Shown piece after piece: positions 1 to 8,916 of a stretch of 64,000 nt of DNA. Source of the stretch: Hymenobacter terricola (GTDB taxonomy: Bacteria > Bacteroidota > Bacteroidia > Cytophagales > Hymenobacteraceae). The stretch covers positions 124,001 through 188,000 of the forward strand of contig NZ_JAGEMO020000009.1 in assembly GCF_017921975.2 (NCBI RefSeq), given 5' to 3'. The position numbers and the translations under genes were made by a program. Position 1 is the first letter of the stretch, and every line of letters begins with the position of its first letter. The notes beneath the pieces were generated by a model. The model did no database searches, had not been told where the DNA came from, and saw nothing but the letters and a program-made list of their open reading frames with translations.

Positions 1-1235
1 TGAACCCCGCCACGACAGCCACGTTTGCCTACACCGGCACCACGTTCTGCCAGAGCGGCACCAACCCCACTGCTACGGTAACGGGTACGGCCGGCGGCAC
101 CTTCGCTTCCACTACCGGCCTGAGCATTGACCCGACTACGGGAGCCATTGACCTGGCTGCCAGCACGCTGGGGACTTATGCCGTGACGTATAGCGTGGCC
201 GGTACCTGCCCCTCATCGGGCACGGCTACCGTAACGGTGACCAGCGCCCCGGTGGCTGCTTTCTCGTACGCCAGCGCCTCGTACTGCGTGGGTGGCACGA
301 ACCCGACCCCGGCTTTTGCCACGGGCGCCAGCGGCGGCACGTTCTCGTCGACCACGGGTTTGGTTATCGACGCTGCCACTGGTGCTATCGACCTGGCGAC
401 CAGCACGGCGGGTACTTACACCGTGACCAATAGCATCAGTGCTTCGGGCGGCTGCGCAGCGGCCACGGCTACGGCCAGCGTGACCATCAATGCCACGCCG
501 ACGGCCACGCTCACGGCTGGCGGCGCACTCAGCTTCTGCCAGGGCGGCTCGGTGGTGCTCACGGCGCCGGCCGGCACGGGCAACACGTACCAGTTCCAGC
601 TGAACGGCACGGCCATCAGCGGCGCGACGACGGCCTCCTACACGGCCACGGCCAGTGGGGCCTACACCGTACTAGTGACCAACGCGGGCGGTTGCCCGGC
701 TACTTCGGCCGCTGCCACAGTGGTGGTGAATGCCCTGCCGGCTACGCCAACCATCAGCGCCACCTACAACGGGTTGAGCACCACGCTCACCTCGAGCGCG
801 GCTACGGGCAACCAGTTCTATCTGAACGGCGTGCTCATCGCCGGGGCCACCGGCCAGACCTACGTGGTGAACGGCACCGTTGCCCAGCTGGGCTCCTACA
901 CCGTGGTGGCGACCAATGCCAACGGCTGTGCCTCGGCCGCTTCTACTCCATTGGTGGTGACGTCGAGCCGGCAGCCGTTGGCTGGCAGCTCGCTGCAAGT
1001 GTACCCGAACCCGACTCACGATGGCAACCTAAGCGTGGAGCTGACCGGCTACCGCAAAGCCGTGGAGCTGACAGTGTTCAACGCCCTGGGCCAGGTGGTG
1101 TTTACGACTACCGTGCCGGCTTCTGCCGGCATCACCACCCAGTCGGTGAGCCTGACGCAGTTGTCCTCGGGCATCTACACCCTGCGGGCCAAAACCGAAG
1201 GCGGCCTCGACACGCGCCGCATCGTGAAGGACTAA
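1..1235 (+). CDS. 3' part of a large repeat adhesin with T9SS sorting domain
   Basis: The reading frame is open from base 3, so the gene begins upstream of the window. About 410 residues are visible. Two roughly 78-residue Ser/Thr/Gly-rich units come first; both contain a GGTF-S-TTGL segment and a TTGAIDLA-like segment. Two Ig-like modules with conserved cysteines and YT(A/V)-type strands follow. The last 80 residues form a type A T9SS C-terminal sorting domain: a VYPNPT motif, a central V-FNALGQVV strand, SSGIYTLR and a basic end (RRIVKD). Such domains direct export across the outer membrane and surface attachment in Bacteroidota. The product is probably a surface adhesin of the SprB-like or Ig-like repeat type; its full length and N-terminal domains cannot be seen. 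Confidence 0.85.
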   Translation, partial: NPATTATFAYTGTTFCQSGTNPTATVTGTAGGTFASTTGLSIDPTTGAIDLAASTLGTYAVTYSVAGTCPSSGTATVTVTSAPVAAFSYASASYCVGGTNPTPAFATGASGGTFSSTTGLVIDAATGAIDLATSTAGTYTVTNSISASGGCAAATATASVTINATPTATLTAGGALSFCQGGSVVLTAPAGTGNTYQFQLNGTAISGATTASYTATASGAYTVLVTNAGGCPATSAAATVVVNALPATPTISATYNGLSTTLTSSAATGNQFYLNGVLIAGATGQTYVVNGTVAQLGSYTVVATNANGCASAASTPLVVTSSRQPLAGSSLQVYPNPTHDGNLSVELTGYRKAVELTVFNALGQVVFTTTVPASAGITTQSVSLTQLSSGIYTLRAKTEGGLDTRRIVKD

Positions 1236-1254
1236 CTCCGCAACGCTTCGCGCG

Positions 1255-1293
1255 ATAAAAAAGCCCTGGCCGTATTGGCCAGGGCTTTTTTAT
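1255..1293. terminator. Bidirectional rho-independent terminator
   Basis: A GC-rich hairpin (AAGCCCTGGCC, 5-base loop, GGCCAGGGCTT) is flanked by A-run and T-run on opposite sides. It lies between the convergent adhesin gene (plus) and the minus-strand gene ending at 1351, and could serve both. Confidence 0.85.
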
Positions 1294-1350
1294 CGCCTTA
1301 TGCTTGGTTTCGGAGTGGCCGAATGGCGTTTTCGCCCAAGGCAAAAGGTC

Positions 1351-1923
1351 CTATTTGCCTGGTGTTGCTACCGGCTCGCGGGCTTTTTGCTGGGCAATGG
1401 CTTCGCGCAGGTAGGCCGCTTCCGCAAAATGGCTGGCGTTCAGCTGGCTGCGGTACCTGGCCGGAATCGAATGACCGGCCGCGTAGGCTTTGTCGATGGC
1501 CACCAGATTGGCCTTGCTGAACTTGGTGGCGTGCATGATAAAGCCCACCACCGTGCCCACGAGAATGGCCGAGCCGATGGGCGGCGAAATGGCTTCGGCG
1601 GCCACGGTGCGTTGGCCGGCGGCATCTTTGGAGGCAATGGGCAGGGCCAGTGAGATGCCCACGATGAACGGCACCGTAAACAGTATGCCCGCATACCGGC
1701 GCTTACGAAACAGCGAAAGCAGCGCCCCGGTGGTATCGGCGGCCGGTGTGCCGGGCTGGTATGCGGGCAGGTACCAGTCGTTGAAGAGCAGCACGGCCCC
1801 GGCCTCGGTGGCCGTTGGGCCGGGCGAAGAGGGCGTGGCCGCGGCCGGCGCCTGGGCAAAAAGCACGGTGCTGCCCAATAGCAGCGGCAGTAGCAGGCAG
1901 AAGATATAGCGCATGTTCATCAC
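1351..1923 (-). CDS. Exported or membrane protein of unknown function
   Basis: The 190-residue product starts with a signal peptide (MRYIFCLLLPLLLGSTVLFAQ, cleavage after AQA) and then has a Pro/Ala/Thr-rich linker. It contains two further hydrophobic segments, around residues 78-95 and 115-130, so it is likely membrane-associated. I do not recognise the family. The ATG lies only 3 bases after the stop of the upstream gene (1927-2430), and the two proteins share a layout: signal peptide, short basic helix, central hydrophobic segments and a C-terminal region rich in Tyr, Ala, Gly, His, Arg and Leu (AYAAGHSIP here, DYAAGKHLP in the neighbour). They look like diverged paralogues in one operon. 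Confidence 0.7.
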   Translation of the reverse strand: MMNMRYIFCLLLPLLLGSTVLFAQAPAAATPSSPGPTATEAGAVLLFNDWYLPAYQPGTPAADTTGALLSLFRKRRYAGILFTVPFIVGISLALPIASKDAAGQRTVAAEAISPPIGSAILVGTVVGFIMHATKFSKANLVAIDKAYAAGHSIPARYRSQLNASHFAEAAYLREAIAQQKAREPVATPGK

Positions 1924-1926
1924 CAG

Positions 1927-2430
1927 CTATTTTACCTCCGGCGCCTTTACCTCCGGCGCCTTCACGGGTTTGTATTTGATGATGGGCACTTTGAAAAAGC
2001 GCCGCTTGAGCTTGCGCCGTAGCGACTTGGGCAAGTGCTTGCCAGCGGCGTAATCGGTGAGCACCTGCTCCAGGTGGCCGTTGCTGTAGTGCAGCATTTT
2101 GCCCACGCCATAGGCGGCAATGGGGCTGGCGACGAGAAAAACTGCGCCTGCATTGGGGGCGTCGTTGTTCACTACGTAGCTGTTGTTGGTGGTAGTAGTG
2201 CTGTTGGCCGTAGCAATACGCGCCGCGGAAAGGCCGGCCGCCACTATCCAGCTGGCTCCGCCAAACTGACGGGTGCTGTAGAGGTTGATAATGGCCTGGG
2301 CCGTGTCGTTTTGCAGATACTGGCCCCGCAGGCGCTGCTTGAAGGTTTGGGATGCGGCCGATTCCTGGGCCCGCAACGCGCCGTTGCCAAGGGTGAGGAG
2401 AACGAGTGGAAGAAGGTAACGTTTGGACAT
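1927..2430 (-). CDS. Exported protein of unknown function, upstream paralogue-like gene
   Basis: The 167-residue product has a signal peptide ending near LRAQ, a Thr/Asn-rich middle (TTTTNN), a hydrophobic stretch around residues 95-115 and a strongly basic stretch (KSLRRKLKRRFFK). Its last ten residues are a perfect duplication of a KAPEV-type pentapeptide, encoded by a tandem 15-bp repeat at about 1931-1960. The family is not recognised. The shared DYAAGKHLP/AYAAGHSIP-type segment and 3-bp spacing tie it to the downstream gene. Confidence 0.65.
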   Translation of the reverse strand: MSKRYLLPLVLLTLGNGALRAQESAASQTFKQRLRGQYLQNDTAQAIINLYSTRQFGGASWIVAAGLSAARIATANSTTTTNNSYVVNNDAPNAGAVFLVASPIAAYGVGKMLHYSNGHLEQVLTDYAAGKHLPKSLRRKLKRRFFKVPIIKYKPVKAPEVKAPEVK

Positions 2431-2494
2431 AAAAAGTTTAGTAGAAGGTAAATCCGGTGCAAGTTAGCGGCGGCCTGGCAAACCCCACACTTCC

Positions 2495-2502
2495 TAGCTT
2501 TG
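2495..2502 (+). promoter_or_regulatory. Candidate Bacteroidota -7 box (TAGCTTTG)
   Basis: The octamer matches the TAnnTTTG -7 consensus of Bacteroidota sigma factors exactly. It ends only 4 bases before the ATG of the HupE-like gene, so transcription would start at or next to the start codon, giving a leaderless or near-leaderless mRNA. I found no convincing TTTG element at the usual spacing upstream, so the call is tentative. Confidence 0.35.
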
Positions 2503-2506
2503 CCGT

Positions 2507-3103
2507 ATGGCTTCCGTTTTCTCCACCTATCTGCAGTTGGGCTTCCTGCACATCTGCACGCCGCGGGCCGCCGACCACCTCACATTTCTGCTGGCCCTGT
2601 GCGCGCCCTACGTGCTCAATGACTGGCGCCGGGTGCTGGCCCTGGTCACCAGCTTCACGGTGGGGCACTCGCTCACGCTGGCCCTGGCCACGCTGGGCGT
2701 GGTGGCCTTCAAGCCGGCCATCACCGAGGCGCTGATTCCGGTCACCATCATGGTCACGGCCCTGGTGAATATGTGGGGCGCCGACCGGCTCATTACCCGC
2801 CGCACGCCCATGTGGGCCGCCACGCCCAATTTTCTGGCGCTGGGTTTCGGCCTGATTCACGGGCTGGGTTTTTCCAACTACCTGCGCGCCCTGCTCGGAG
2901 CCAATAGCCGCCCGGTGGAGGAATTGCTGGCCTTCAACATCGGCGTCGAGCTGGGGCAGGTGCTCATCGTATCGGCCATTTTGCTGGCGGGTGCGGTGCT
3001 GCTGGGCAGCCTGCGCGTGGCCCGCCGCGACTGGCTGCTGACCACCAGCGGCGCGGCGTTGGGCATTGCCACGGTGCTGCTCATGCAGCAGCTGTGGCCG
3101 TAG
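2507..3103 (+). CDS. HupE/UreJ-type membrane protein
   Basis: The 198-residue protein is almost entirely hydrophobic with about six transmembrane helices. Family hallmarks in order: a DHLTFLLALC segment near residue 25, FTVGHSLTL near 50, FGLIHGLGFSN near 115 and FNIGVELGQ near 145. Conserved His residues sit in membrane helices, as in HupE and UreJ, which are nickel or cobalt permeases. Many Bacteroidota encode such a stand-alone member with no hydrogenase or urease genes nearby, and none is seen here. The substrate is therefore uncertain; metal uptake is an inference. Confidence 0.8.
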   Translation: MASVFSTYLQLGFLHICTPRAADHLTFLLALCAPYVLNDWRRVLALVTSFTVGHSLTLALATLGVVAFKPAITEALIPVTIMVTALVNMWGADRLITRRTPMWAATPNFLALGFGLIHGLGFSNYLRALLGANSRPVEELLAFNIGVELGQVLIVSAILLAGAVLLGSLRVARRDWLLTTSGAALGIATVLLMQQLWP

Positions 3104-3128
3104 GGGAGGAGAAGAGGGAGCGTTTATC

Positions 3129-3231
3129 GAACGTCATGCGGAGCGCAGCAAAGCATCTCGCGTGCTTCAACTAATCCAATCGATTGAATTACTACCCCAC
3201 GCGAGATGCTTCGGCTGCGCTCAGCATGACG
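3129..3231. repeat. Dispersed palindromic repeat, GTCATGC type, full copy
   Basis: Two arms of about 35 bases form an inverted repeat beginning AACGTCATGC and ending GCATGAC, each containing AGCATCTCGCGTG or its complement, around a centre with TCGATTGAATT. A second full copy lies at 32001-32110 and has the same arms and a similar centre (AACGATTGAATTC). Short derivatives are at 23822-23855 and 39871-39905. All are intergenic. Confidence 0.85.
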
Positions 3232-3241
3232 GCCTAATTCC

Positions 3242-3273
3242 TTCGCTCACCCCGCAACCCTGACGTAACTTTA
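3242..3273 (+). promoter_or_regulatory. Candidate promoter of the M1 peptidase gene
   Basis: TTCG at 3242-3245 and TAACTTTA at 3266-3273 are separated by 20 bases, resembling the TTTG / TAnnTTTG Bacteroidota promoter with one mismatch in each element. The implied leader is about 45 bases. Confidence 0.4.
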
Positions 3274-3323
3274 GCGACTTTCTCAGCTATTGTTTTTCCT
3301 GATTTTTCACTAACGCTTTTCCC

Positions 3324-5678
3324 ATGCGTCGTTTTCTATTCGCCGGCCTGGTGCTGGCTGTGGCGGGCCAGCTGCCTGCCATCGCCCAAACCACCAATTC
3401 GGGCACCGACAAATTCGCGCAGCTCGAAACGATGCTGCCCACGCCCAACTCCTACCGCACCGCCAGCGGCGCGCCCGGCCCCGACTACTGGCAGCAGCGC
3501 GCCGACTATGACATCAAAGTCACGCTCGACGATGCCAAGCAGGCCATTACGGGCCGCGAAACCATCACCTACACCAACCTCTCGCCCGACGTGCTGCCCT
3601 ACCTCTGGGTGCAGCTCGACCAGAACATTCTGGACAAAAACTCGATGACGGCCGCCACCCAGGTGGGCCAGCTGCAGGACAAGGTTTCGTTCCAGTCGCT
3701 CGAAGGCCTGCTGTCGGATTTCGACGGCGGCTTCAAGATTGAAAGCGTGACCGGCAAGGACGGCCGGGCTCTGCACACCGTCACGAACCACACCATGATG
3801 CGCGTGGATTTGCTCACGCCGCTGCGGCCCCACCAGGCCGTGTCGTTCAACGTGAAGTGGCACTACAACATCAACGACCAGCTGAAAATCAACGAGCGCA
3901 GCGGCTACGAGTTTTTCCCGGAGGACAAGAATTACCTCTATGAAATCGCGCAGTTTTACCCGCGTATGGCCGTGTATTCGGACAACCAGGGCTGGCAGCA
4001 CAAGCAGTTCCTTGGCAACGGCGAATTCACGCTGCCCTTCGGCGACTACCACGTCAGCATCACCGCGCCGGCCGACCATGTGGTGGGCGCTACCGGCACG
4101 CTCCTCAACGCCGCCCAGGTGCTCAGCGCCACCCAGCAGAAGCGTTTCGAGCAAGCCAAAACCGCCAGGAAGCCGGTGCTCATCGTGAGCCAGGACGAGG
4201 CCGTGAAGAACGAAGGCAGCCGCGCCACCGGCACCAAAACCTGGACGTTCGCCGCCAAAAACGTGCGCGACTTCGCCTGGGCCAGCTCCCGCAAATTCAT
4301 CTGGGACGCCATGGAAATTAAGGAAGAAGGCAAGCCGGTAATGTGCATGAGCTACTACCCCAAGGAGGGCAACCCGCTGTGGGGCCAGTACTCGACGCAG
4401 GTGGTGGCGCACACCATCAAGACCTATTCGAAATTCACCATTCCTTACGCGTACCCTGTGGCCATCTCGGTGCACGGCCCGGTGGGCGGCATGGAATACC
4501 CGATGATTTGCTTCAACGGCGGCCGGCCGGAGAAGGACGGCACCTACTCGCCGGAGCGGAAATACGCGATGATTTCGGTGATTATCCACGAAGTGGGCCA
4601 CAACTTCTTCCCCATGATTATCAACTCCGACGAGCGGCAGTGGACGTGGATGGACGAGGGCCTGAACTCCTTCGTGCAGTTCCTCACCGAGCAGGAGTGG
4701 GAGCGCAACTACCCCAGCCGCCGCGGCGAGCCCCGCAACATCTCGGCCTACATGGCTACGGATAAGAGCTTGCAAACCCCGATTATGATTAACTCGGAGT
4801 CGGCGCTGCAGTTTGGCAACAACGCCTACGGCAAACCCGCCACGGCCCTCAACATTCTGCGCGAGACGGTGATGGGCCGCGAGCTGTTCGACTACGCCTT
4901 CAAAACCTACGCCACCCGCTGGGCCTATAAGCACCCGCAGCCCGCCGACTTCTTCCGGACCATGGAAGACGCCTCGGCCGTGGATTTGGACTGGTTCTGG
5001 CGCGGCTGGTTCTACACCACGGACCACACCGACATCGCCCTCGAATCGGTGAAATCCTACAACGTGAGCACCAAGAATCCGCAGGTGGAAAACGCCCGCA
5101 TGCAGCAGATGCAGGCCGCCGCGCCGCAGTCCATCACGGCCCAGCGCAACGCCACCGACATCAAACAAACCCTGGTGGAAGAGAAGCCCGAGCTGAAGGA
5201 TTTCTACAATAACTTCAATCCGCTGGCTCCCACCGCCGCCGACCAGCAGCGCTATACTGCCTACCTCGGCACCCTCAGCCCCGAGCAGCGGCAGCGCCTC
5301 GGCGACACCCAGAACTTCTACGAGCTGAGCCTGCGCAACGTGGGCGGCCTCGTGATGCCGGTGGTCCTGCAAATGACCTACGCCGATAACTCGCAGGAAA
5401 TCCAGACCATCCCGGCCGAAATCTGGCGCAAAAACAACGCCCAGGTCAGCAAAATCATCGTGACCAAGAAGCCCGTCATCAGCTTCGTAATCGACCCCTT
5501 CCAGCAAACGGCCGACACCGACCTGAGCAACAACGCCTTCCCGCGTCAGCCCGCCGCCTCGCGCTTCGAGCTGTTCCAGCAGCAGCAGCAGGCGCAGCCC
5601 AACCCCATGCAGCAGCAAGCCGCGCAAGCCAGCCCCATGCAGAAAATGGAGCAGAAGCCGGTCGGCAGCGGCCAGTAA
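3324..5678 (+). CDS. M1 family metallopeptidase, exported
   Basis: The 784-residue protein has a signal peptide ending near residue 22 (PAIAQ). An N-terminal beta-saddle domain precedes a gluzincin catalytic domain. GGMEY at residues 388-392 is the M1 exopeptidase signature. The zinc site is HEVGH at 422-426 with the third ligand Glu445 in WMDEG, 19 residues after the second His, as expected for M1 enzymes. The last 40 residues are a Gln/Met/Pro-rich low-complexity tail. It probably degrades peptides in the periplasm or at the envelope. The gene stands alone: a repeat lies upstream, and a repeat-flanked terminator follows. A second M1 enzyme lies at 21346-23808 but differs in its C-terminal half. 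Confidence 0.9.
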   Translation: MRRFLFAGLVLAVAGQLPAIAQTTNSGTDKFAQLETMLPTPNSYRTASGAPGPDYWQQRADYDIKVTLDDAKQAITGRETITYTNLSPDVLPYLWVQLDQNILDKNSMTAATQVGQLQDKVSFQSLEGLLSDFDGGFKIESVTGKDGRALHTVTNHTMMRVDLLTPLRPHQAVSFNVKWHYNINDQLKINERSGYEFFPEDKNYLYEIAQFYPRMAVYSDNQGWQHKQFLGNGEFTLPFGDYHVSITAPADHVVGATGTLLNAAQVLSATQQKRFEQAKTARKPVLIVSQDEAVKNEGSRATGTKTWTFAAKNVRDFAWASSRKFIWDAMEIKEEGKPVMCMSYYPKEGNPLWGQYSTQVVAHTIKTYSKFTIPYAYPVAISVHGPVGGMEYPMICFNGGRPEKDGTYSPERKYAMISVIIHEVGHNFFPMIINSDERQWTWMDEGLNSFVQFLTEQEWERNYPSRRGEPRNISAYMATDKSLQTPIMINSESALQFGNNAYGKPATALNILRETVMGRELFDYAFKTYATRWAYKHPQPADFFRTMEDASAVDLDWFWRGWFYTTDHTDIALESVKSYNVSTKNPQVENARMQQMQAAAPQSITAQRNATDIKQTLVEEKPELKDFYNNFNPLAPTAADQQRYTAYLGTLSPEQRQRLGDTQNFYELSLRNVGGLVMPVVLQMTYADNSQEIQTIPAEIWRKNNAQVSKIIVTKKPVISFVIDPFQQTADTDLSNNAFPRQPAASRFELFQQQQQAQPNPMQQQAAQASPMQKMEQKPVGSGQ

Positions 5679-5862
5679 CCTCACGGGACCCTTCCGGGGC
5701 ATGACCCCCTCGCCAAAAAAGAGGGGGCACCGGTTCGGTACTATTGACACAGTTGAAAATAAAAGAGCCCGCTGCAAAGCGGGCTCTTTTGTTGTTGAAC
5801 AAATCGCAAGGAGCAAGACTGGTGCCCCCGCTTTTTTGGCGAGGGGGTCAGGGGGTGAGGTT
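5679..5862. repeat. Inverted pair of CCCCCTC/GAGGGGG repeats flanking a terminator
   Basis: The left arm (about 5679-5731) and right arm (5821-5862) are near-complementary copies of a repeat that contains CCCCCTCGCCAAAAAAG and ends in a CCTCAC box. Between them sits a perfect hairpin at 5761-5790 (AAAAGAGCCCGCT, AGCGGGCTCTTTT), which is a bidirectional terminator for the convergent M1 peptidase and cytochrome genes. The right arm is nearly identical to the segment inside the RND pump gene at 60778-60820. Confidence 0.8.
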
Positions 5863-5876
5863 GATGCTTGGGCGAT

Positions 5877-6548
5877 TTACGCCTTGACGTTCGGTCCTTT
5901 GCCGCCCACCATGCGCGACACGAGGCCGTGGTCTTCCTTGATTTCAGCCCATACCACGCCTACTACGTGCACAGCAATGAAACCCATAATCAGGTACATC
6001 GTCACGTTGTGGATTTCCTCGGCCGTATGGTGCATCGGGCCGAAGAAGGCGGTGTCTTCATATATCATAATCAGGCCGGTAGCTACCATGATGGTGATGA
6101 AAATATAGAACAGCGCGTAGGTGGTTTTAGCGAACAAAACTTTGCCGGCGGCGCCCTTATCGGCGGGAGGGGCCAGGCGGTAGCGGCGCAGTATCTCCAT
6201 CAGCCGCGCCGAGAAGCGCAGCTCCGAAGGGCCCGTGAGCTGCAGGCCCAGCCGCAGCACCCACAGCGCCACCAGCGCCCAGCCGAAGTAAATGTGCCAG
6301 TCCCAGATGCGCTCGCTGATGATGTGGGCAAAAGCGCCGCCCTGCTTGGTTGTAATCGTTATGTTGTTCTTGCTCATGGCCTGCTGAAACTCCGGCACCG
6401 CCGACCGGGAGTTGACAATCACCTTCTGAAACAGGATGGTAATTAATTGCAGGCTAATCAGCAGCGCATTGGCCCAGTGCCAGAACCGTAGCGAGGCGCG
6501 GTAGTCTTTGATAGGTACTTCGACGGCGGGGGCAATGGTTGGGTTCAT
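5877..6548 (-). CDS. Cytochrome b561/b6-type diheme membrane subunit
   Basis: The 223-residue protein has four predicted transmembrane helices. Candidate heme ligands are the His in RFWHWANALL (helix 1), His in WHIYFGW (helix 2) and His residues in the MHHTAEEIH / FIAVHVVG region before and in helix 4. This is the pattern of cytochrome b subunits of Ni/Fe-hydrogenase and cytochrome b561 families, which pass electrons between quinone and a partner redox protein. No hydrogenase or dehydrogenase is adjacent, so the partner is unknown. The downstream side ends at the shared repeat/terminator; the aminotransferase gene lies 14 bases upstream on the same strand and may be cotranscribed. Confidence 0.8.
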   Translation of the reverse strand: MNPTIAPAVEVPIKDYRASLRFWHWANALLISLQLITILFQKVIVNSRSAVPEFQQAMSKNNITITTKQGGAFAHIISERIWDWHIYFGWALVALWVLRLGLQLTGPSELRFSARLMEILRRYRLAPPADKGAAGKVLFAKTTYALFYIFITIMVATGLIMIYEDTAFFGPMHHTAEEIHNVTMYLIMGFIAVHVVGVVWAEIKEDHGLVSRMVGGKGPNVKA

Positions 6549-6562
6549 CGGTCAGTGACGGC

Positions 6563-7804
6563 TCAGGCAGTGAGGGCAACGGAAGCTTCTACGGCAGATG
6601 CGGGCAGCGGTTCGGTGCGGCCGGGGTATTCGCGCAGCGCGTGCTCCAGGCAAGTAAAAGCAGCGTCGAGGTCGGTGCGATTGATGACGTAGGCGATGCG
6701 GACTTCCTGCTTGCCCAGGCCCGGCGTTTGGTAGAAACCATTGGCCGGGGAGAGGATGAGGGTTTGATTTTCGTAGGAAAACGATTCCAGCAGCCACTGC
6801 CCAAACTTCTCAGTATCATCCACCGGCAGGTGGGCCAGCACGTAGAATGCGCCGCCGGGGCGCGGGCACACCACGCCGGGCATGGCCTGCAAGCGCCTCA
6901 CGGTGAGGTTGCGGCGGGCCAGGTACTCGGCCTTACTACCGTCGAAATACGACTCGGGCAGCTCGGCCGCCGCCTCGGCCAGCAGCATGCCCAGGCCGGG
7001 CGGGCTCACCCGCATCTGGGCGAAGCGGAACGCGGCCATGTACACTTCCTTGTTGAGCGTGACCAGGGCGCCCACCCGTGCCCCGCAGGCGCTGTAGCGC
7101 TTCGAAATGGTGTCGACCACCACCACGTTGGGCTCGGCGCCGGCTAGTTCCAGGGCGCTCACGTAGGGCGCATCGTAGCAGAATTCCCGGTAGGCCTCGT
7201 CCGAAATCAGGAACATATTGTGCGCTTTGCACAGGGCCAGCATGCTTTCCAGCTCGGCGCGGCTGTACACGTAGCCGGTGGGGTTGCTGGGGTTGCAGAT
7301 GAGGATGGCGCGGGTGCGCGGCGTGATAGCACGCTCAAAATCAGCCAGTGGCGGCAACGCGAAACCGTTCGCAATAATGGCCGTCACCGGCACGATGGTC
7401 ACCCCGGCCGCGATGGCAAAGGCCGAGTAGGTGCCATAGAACGGCTCCTGGATAATCACCTCGTCGCCGGGGTTCAGGCAGGTGAGGAGCGCGAAGAGGA
7501 TGGCCTCGCTGCCACCTGTGGTCACGATGATGTCTTCCATCACCACCGGCAGGCCGGCCCGCTGGTAGTAGGCGGCCAGTTTGCGGCGGTAGCTCTCGGT
7601 GCCCGCGCCGTGGCTGTAGCCCAGCACCCGGATATCGGCGTTGCGCACGGCGGCAAGCGCGGCCGGTGGCGTCTCGATGTCGGGCTGGCCGATGTTGAGC
7701 GGATACACAATCCTGCCCTGTTTGCGGGCCATTTCGGCGTAAGGGGCCAGCTTACGAAACGGGGAAACGGGCATGGACCGTCCCCGCTGGGATATTTCTA
7801 ACAT
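6563..7804 (-). CDS. PLP-dependent aminotransferase, class I/II
   Basis: The product is a fold-type I aminotransferase of the AspC/AlaA-like group. I chose the ATG at 7804 (protein begins MLEISQRGRS, 413 residues), because the upstream extension adds a Cys/Gly-rich stretch unlike the family. In this numbering, NPSNPTG is at 171-177, the Asp and Tyr contacting PLP are about 202 and 205 (SDEAY), and the Schiff-base Lys is about 235 in the SKRYS segment. The Arg near the C terminus (VRIAY) would bind substrate carboxylate. It transfers amino groups between amino acids and 2-oxo acids in the cytoplasm; the exact substrate cannot be told. Confidence 0.9.
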   Translation of the reverse strand: MLEISQRGRSMPVSPFRKLAPYAEMARKQGRIVYPLNIGQPDIETPPAALAAVRNADIRVLGYSHGAGTESYRRKLAAYYQRAGLPVVMEDIIVTTGGSEAILFALLTCLNPGDEVIIQEPFYGTYSAFAIAAGVTIVPVTAIIANGFALPPLADFERAITPRTRAILICNPSNPTGYVYSRAELESMLALCKAHNMFLISDEAYREFCYDAPYVSALELAGAEPNVVVVDTISKRYSACGARVGALVTLNKEVYMAAFRFAQMRVSPPGLGMLLAEAAAELPESYFDGSKAEYLARRNLTVRRLQAMPGVVCPRPGGAFYVLAHLPVDDTEKFGQWLLESFSYENQTLILSPANGFYQTPGLGKQEVRIAYVINRTDLDAAFTCLEHALREYPGRTEPLPASAVEASVALTA

Positions 7805-7885
7805 AAAACAACAGTAAAACCCACGGCCGGCGCTGGGGTAGCAGCCGGCCTCCACAATTGGCTAAAGATAACGGCCATCGGCCGC

Positions 7886-8851
7886 TCACAAGCACTTCTT
7901 ATACAGGTTATACAGAATCCGGTTGTCGGCATCGGAAAGCGGCGCGCCCACGTTCTGCTGAATAAAATGCAGCTTGAAGGCCCGAATGGCCGCCGGCAAA
8001 TCCCGCGTATCGTAGCCGATAATGCGCAGCGCCTCCCGCTGATTGAATGGGGTAATAGGGCCGTTGAGCCGGGCCAGCTGGCGGTCCAGTACGGTCGTAT
8101 CCGGCTGAATATCAGTGGGCGGAATTTCTTCGGAGTCAGCCGGTTTGGGGGCCAGGAGCCGGCTGGCCAGGGCGGCCGCGCTGTCGGGTCCGAAGGGACT
8201 GGGCAGGGGCCCGGCGTCGTACCACAGGCCGAAGCCGGCGCCGGCCAGCCGCTTCCAAGGAAAAAGGGCGCTGGGGTCGTTTTTCCGGCTCGGCGCAATG
8301 TCGGCGTGGCCGATGAAATTGGCGACCGGAATCCCATAAGCTTTCTTCAGGCCCATCAGCACCTGCAGCAGGCTGGCAATCTGGGGCTCGGAAAAGGGCT
8401 CCACGCCGTTGTTGTCCAGCTCAATGCCGATGGAGCTGGAATTGATATCCGTGGTGTTGCCCCACTTGGCCACGCCGCCGTGCCAGGCGCGCAGGTAGTC
8501 GTTCAGCATGTGGTACACCCGCCCGTCGCGCCCGATGACGTAATGCGCGCTCACCTGCGTACTCGGCAGGGTGAAGGTCTTAAGCGTTTGGGCCGTCGAG
8601 TCCTGCGCCGTGTGGTGGATGATGACGTAGTTGGGCTTGCGCAGGTTGAAGTTGGTGGTGCCCACCCAGTATTTGCCCAGCAGCAGGCTGTCGCCGCCCG
8701 GCGTTGGGGCGGGGGTAGCGCGCAAGGCTTTGGCGTAGGCTTTCACCTGCTGCTGGTACGACTTGTTGGTGACGGCGTAGGGGTTTTTCTGCACGGCACA
8801 GGCGGCCAGAACAACAGCCAGGGCCAAGCCCAGGCAATAGCGAAGGGACAT
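7886..8851 (-). CDS. Lipoprotein N-acetylmuramoyl-L-alanine amidase (amidase_2 family)
   Basis: The 321-residue protein begins with a lipoprotein signal (LAACA, acylated Cys about 18). The AmpD/amidase_2 domain covers about residues 70-205: IIHHTA at 77-82 (first zinc His), SAHYVIGRDG, AWHGG, IGIELDNNG, and GHADIAPSRKNDP with His182 and Asp192 as remaining ligands, followed by FPW. A further helical region of about 100 residues with a YD-R-L-AAI-AF-LHF segment resembles a peptidoglycan-binding module. It likely cleaves the MurNAc-L-Ala bond of muropeptides in the periplasm, in turnover or recycling. Confidence 0.88.
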   Translation of the reverse strand: MSLRYCLGLALAVVLAACAVQKNPYAVTNKSYQQQVKAYAKALRATPAPTPGGDSLLLGKYWVGTTNFNLRKPNYVIIHHTAQDSTAQTLKTFTLPSTQVSAHYVIGRDGRVYHMLNDYLRAWHGGVAKWGNTTDINSSSIGIELDNNGVEPFSEPQIASLLQVLMGLKKAYGIPVANFIGHADIAPSRKNDPSALFPWKRLAGAGFGLWYDAGPLPSPFGPDSAAALASRLLAPKPADSEEIPPTDIQPDTTVLDRQLARLNGPITPFNQREALRIIGYDTRDLPAAIRAFKLHFIQQNVGAPLSDADNRILYNLYKKCL

Positions 8852-8916
8852 ACGGGTGTGGTGAATTTCCGGGAGGGCCGGGTTGAGATGCCAAATTTCG
8901 GCAATAAAACGGGGCC

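Noticed and set aside
2507..3103. Part of a hydrogenase or urease locus
   Set aside because: No hydrogenase, urease or nickel chaperone gene is nearby; the HupE-like gene stands alone.
3336..5816. An 826-codon open frame on the minus strand
   Set aside because: It is antisense to the M1 peptidase and shows no domain or signal; its composition is shadow-like.
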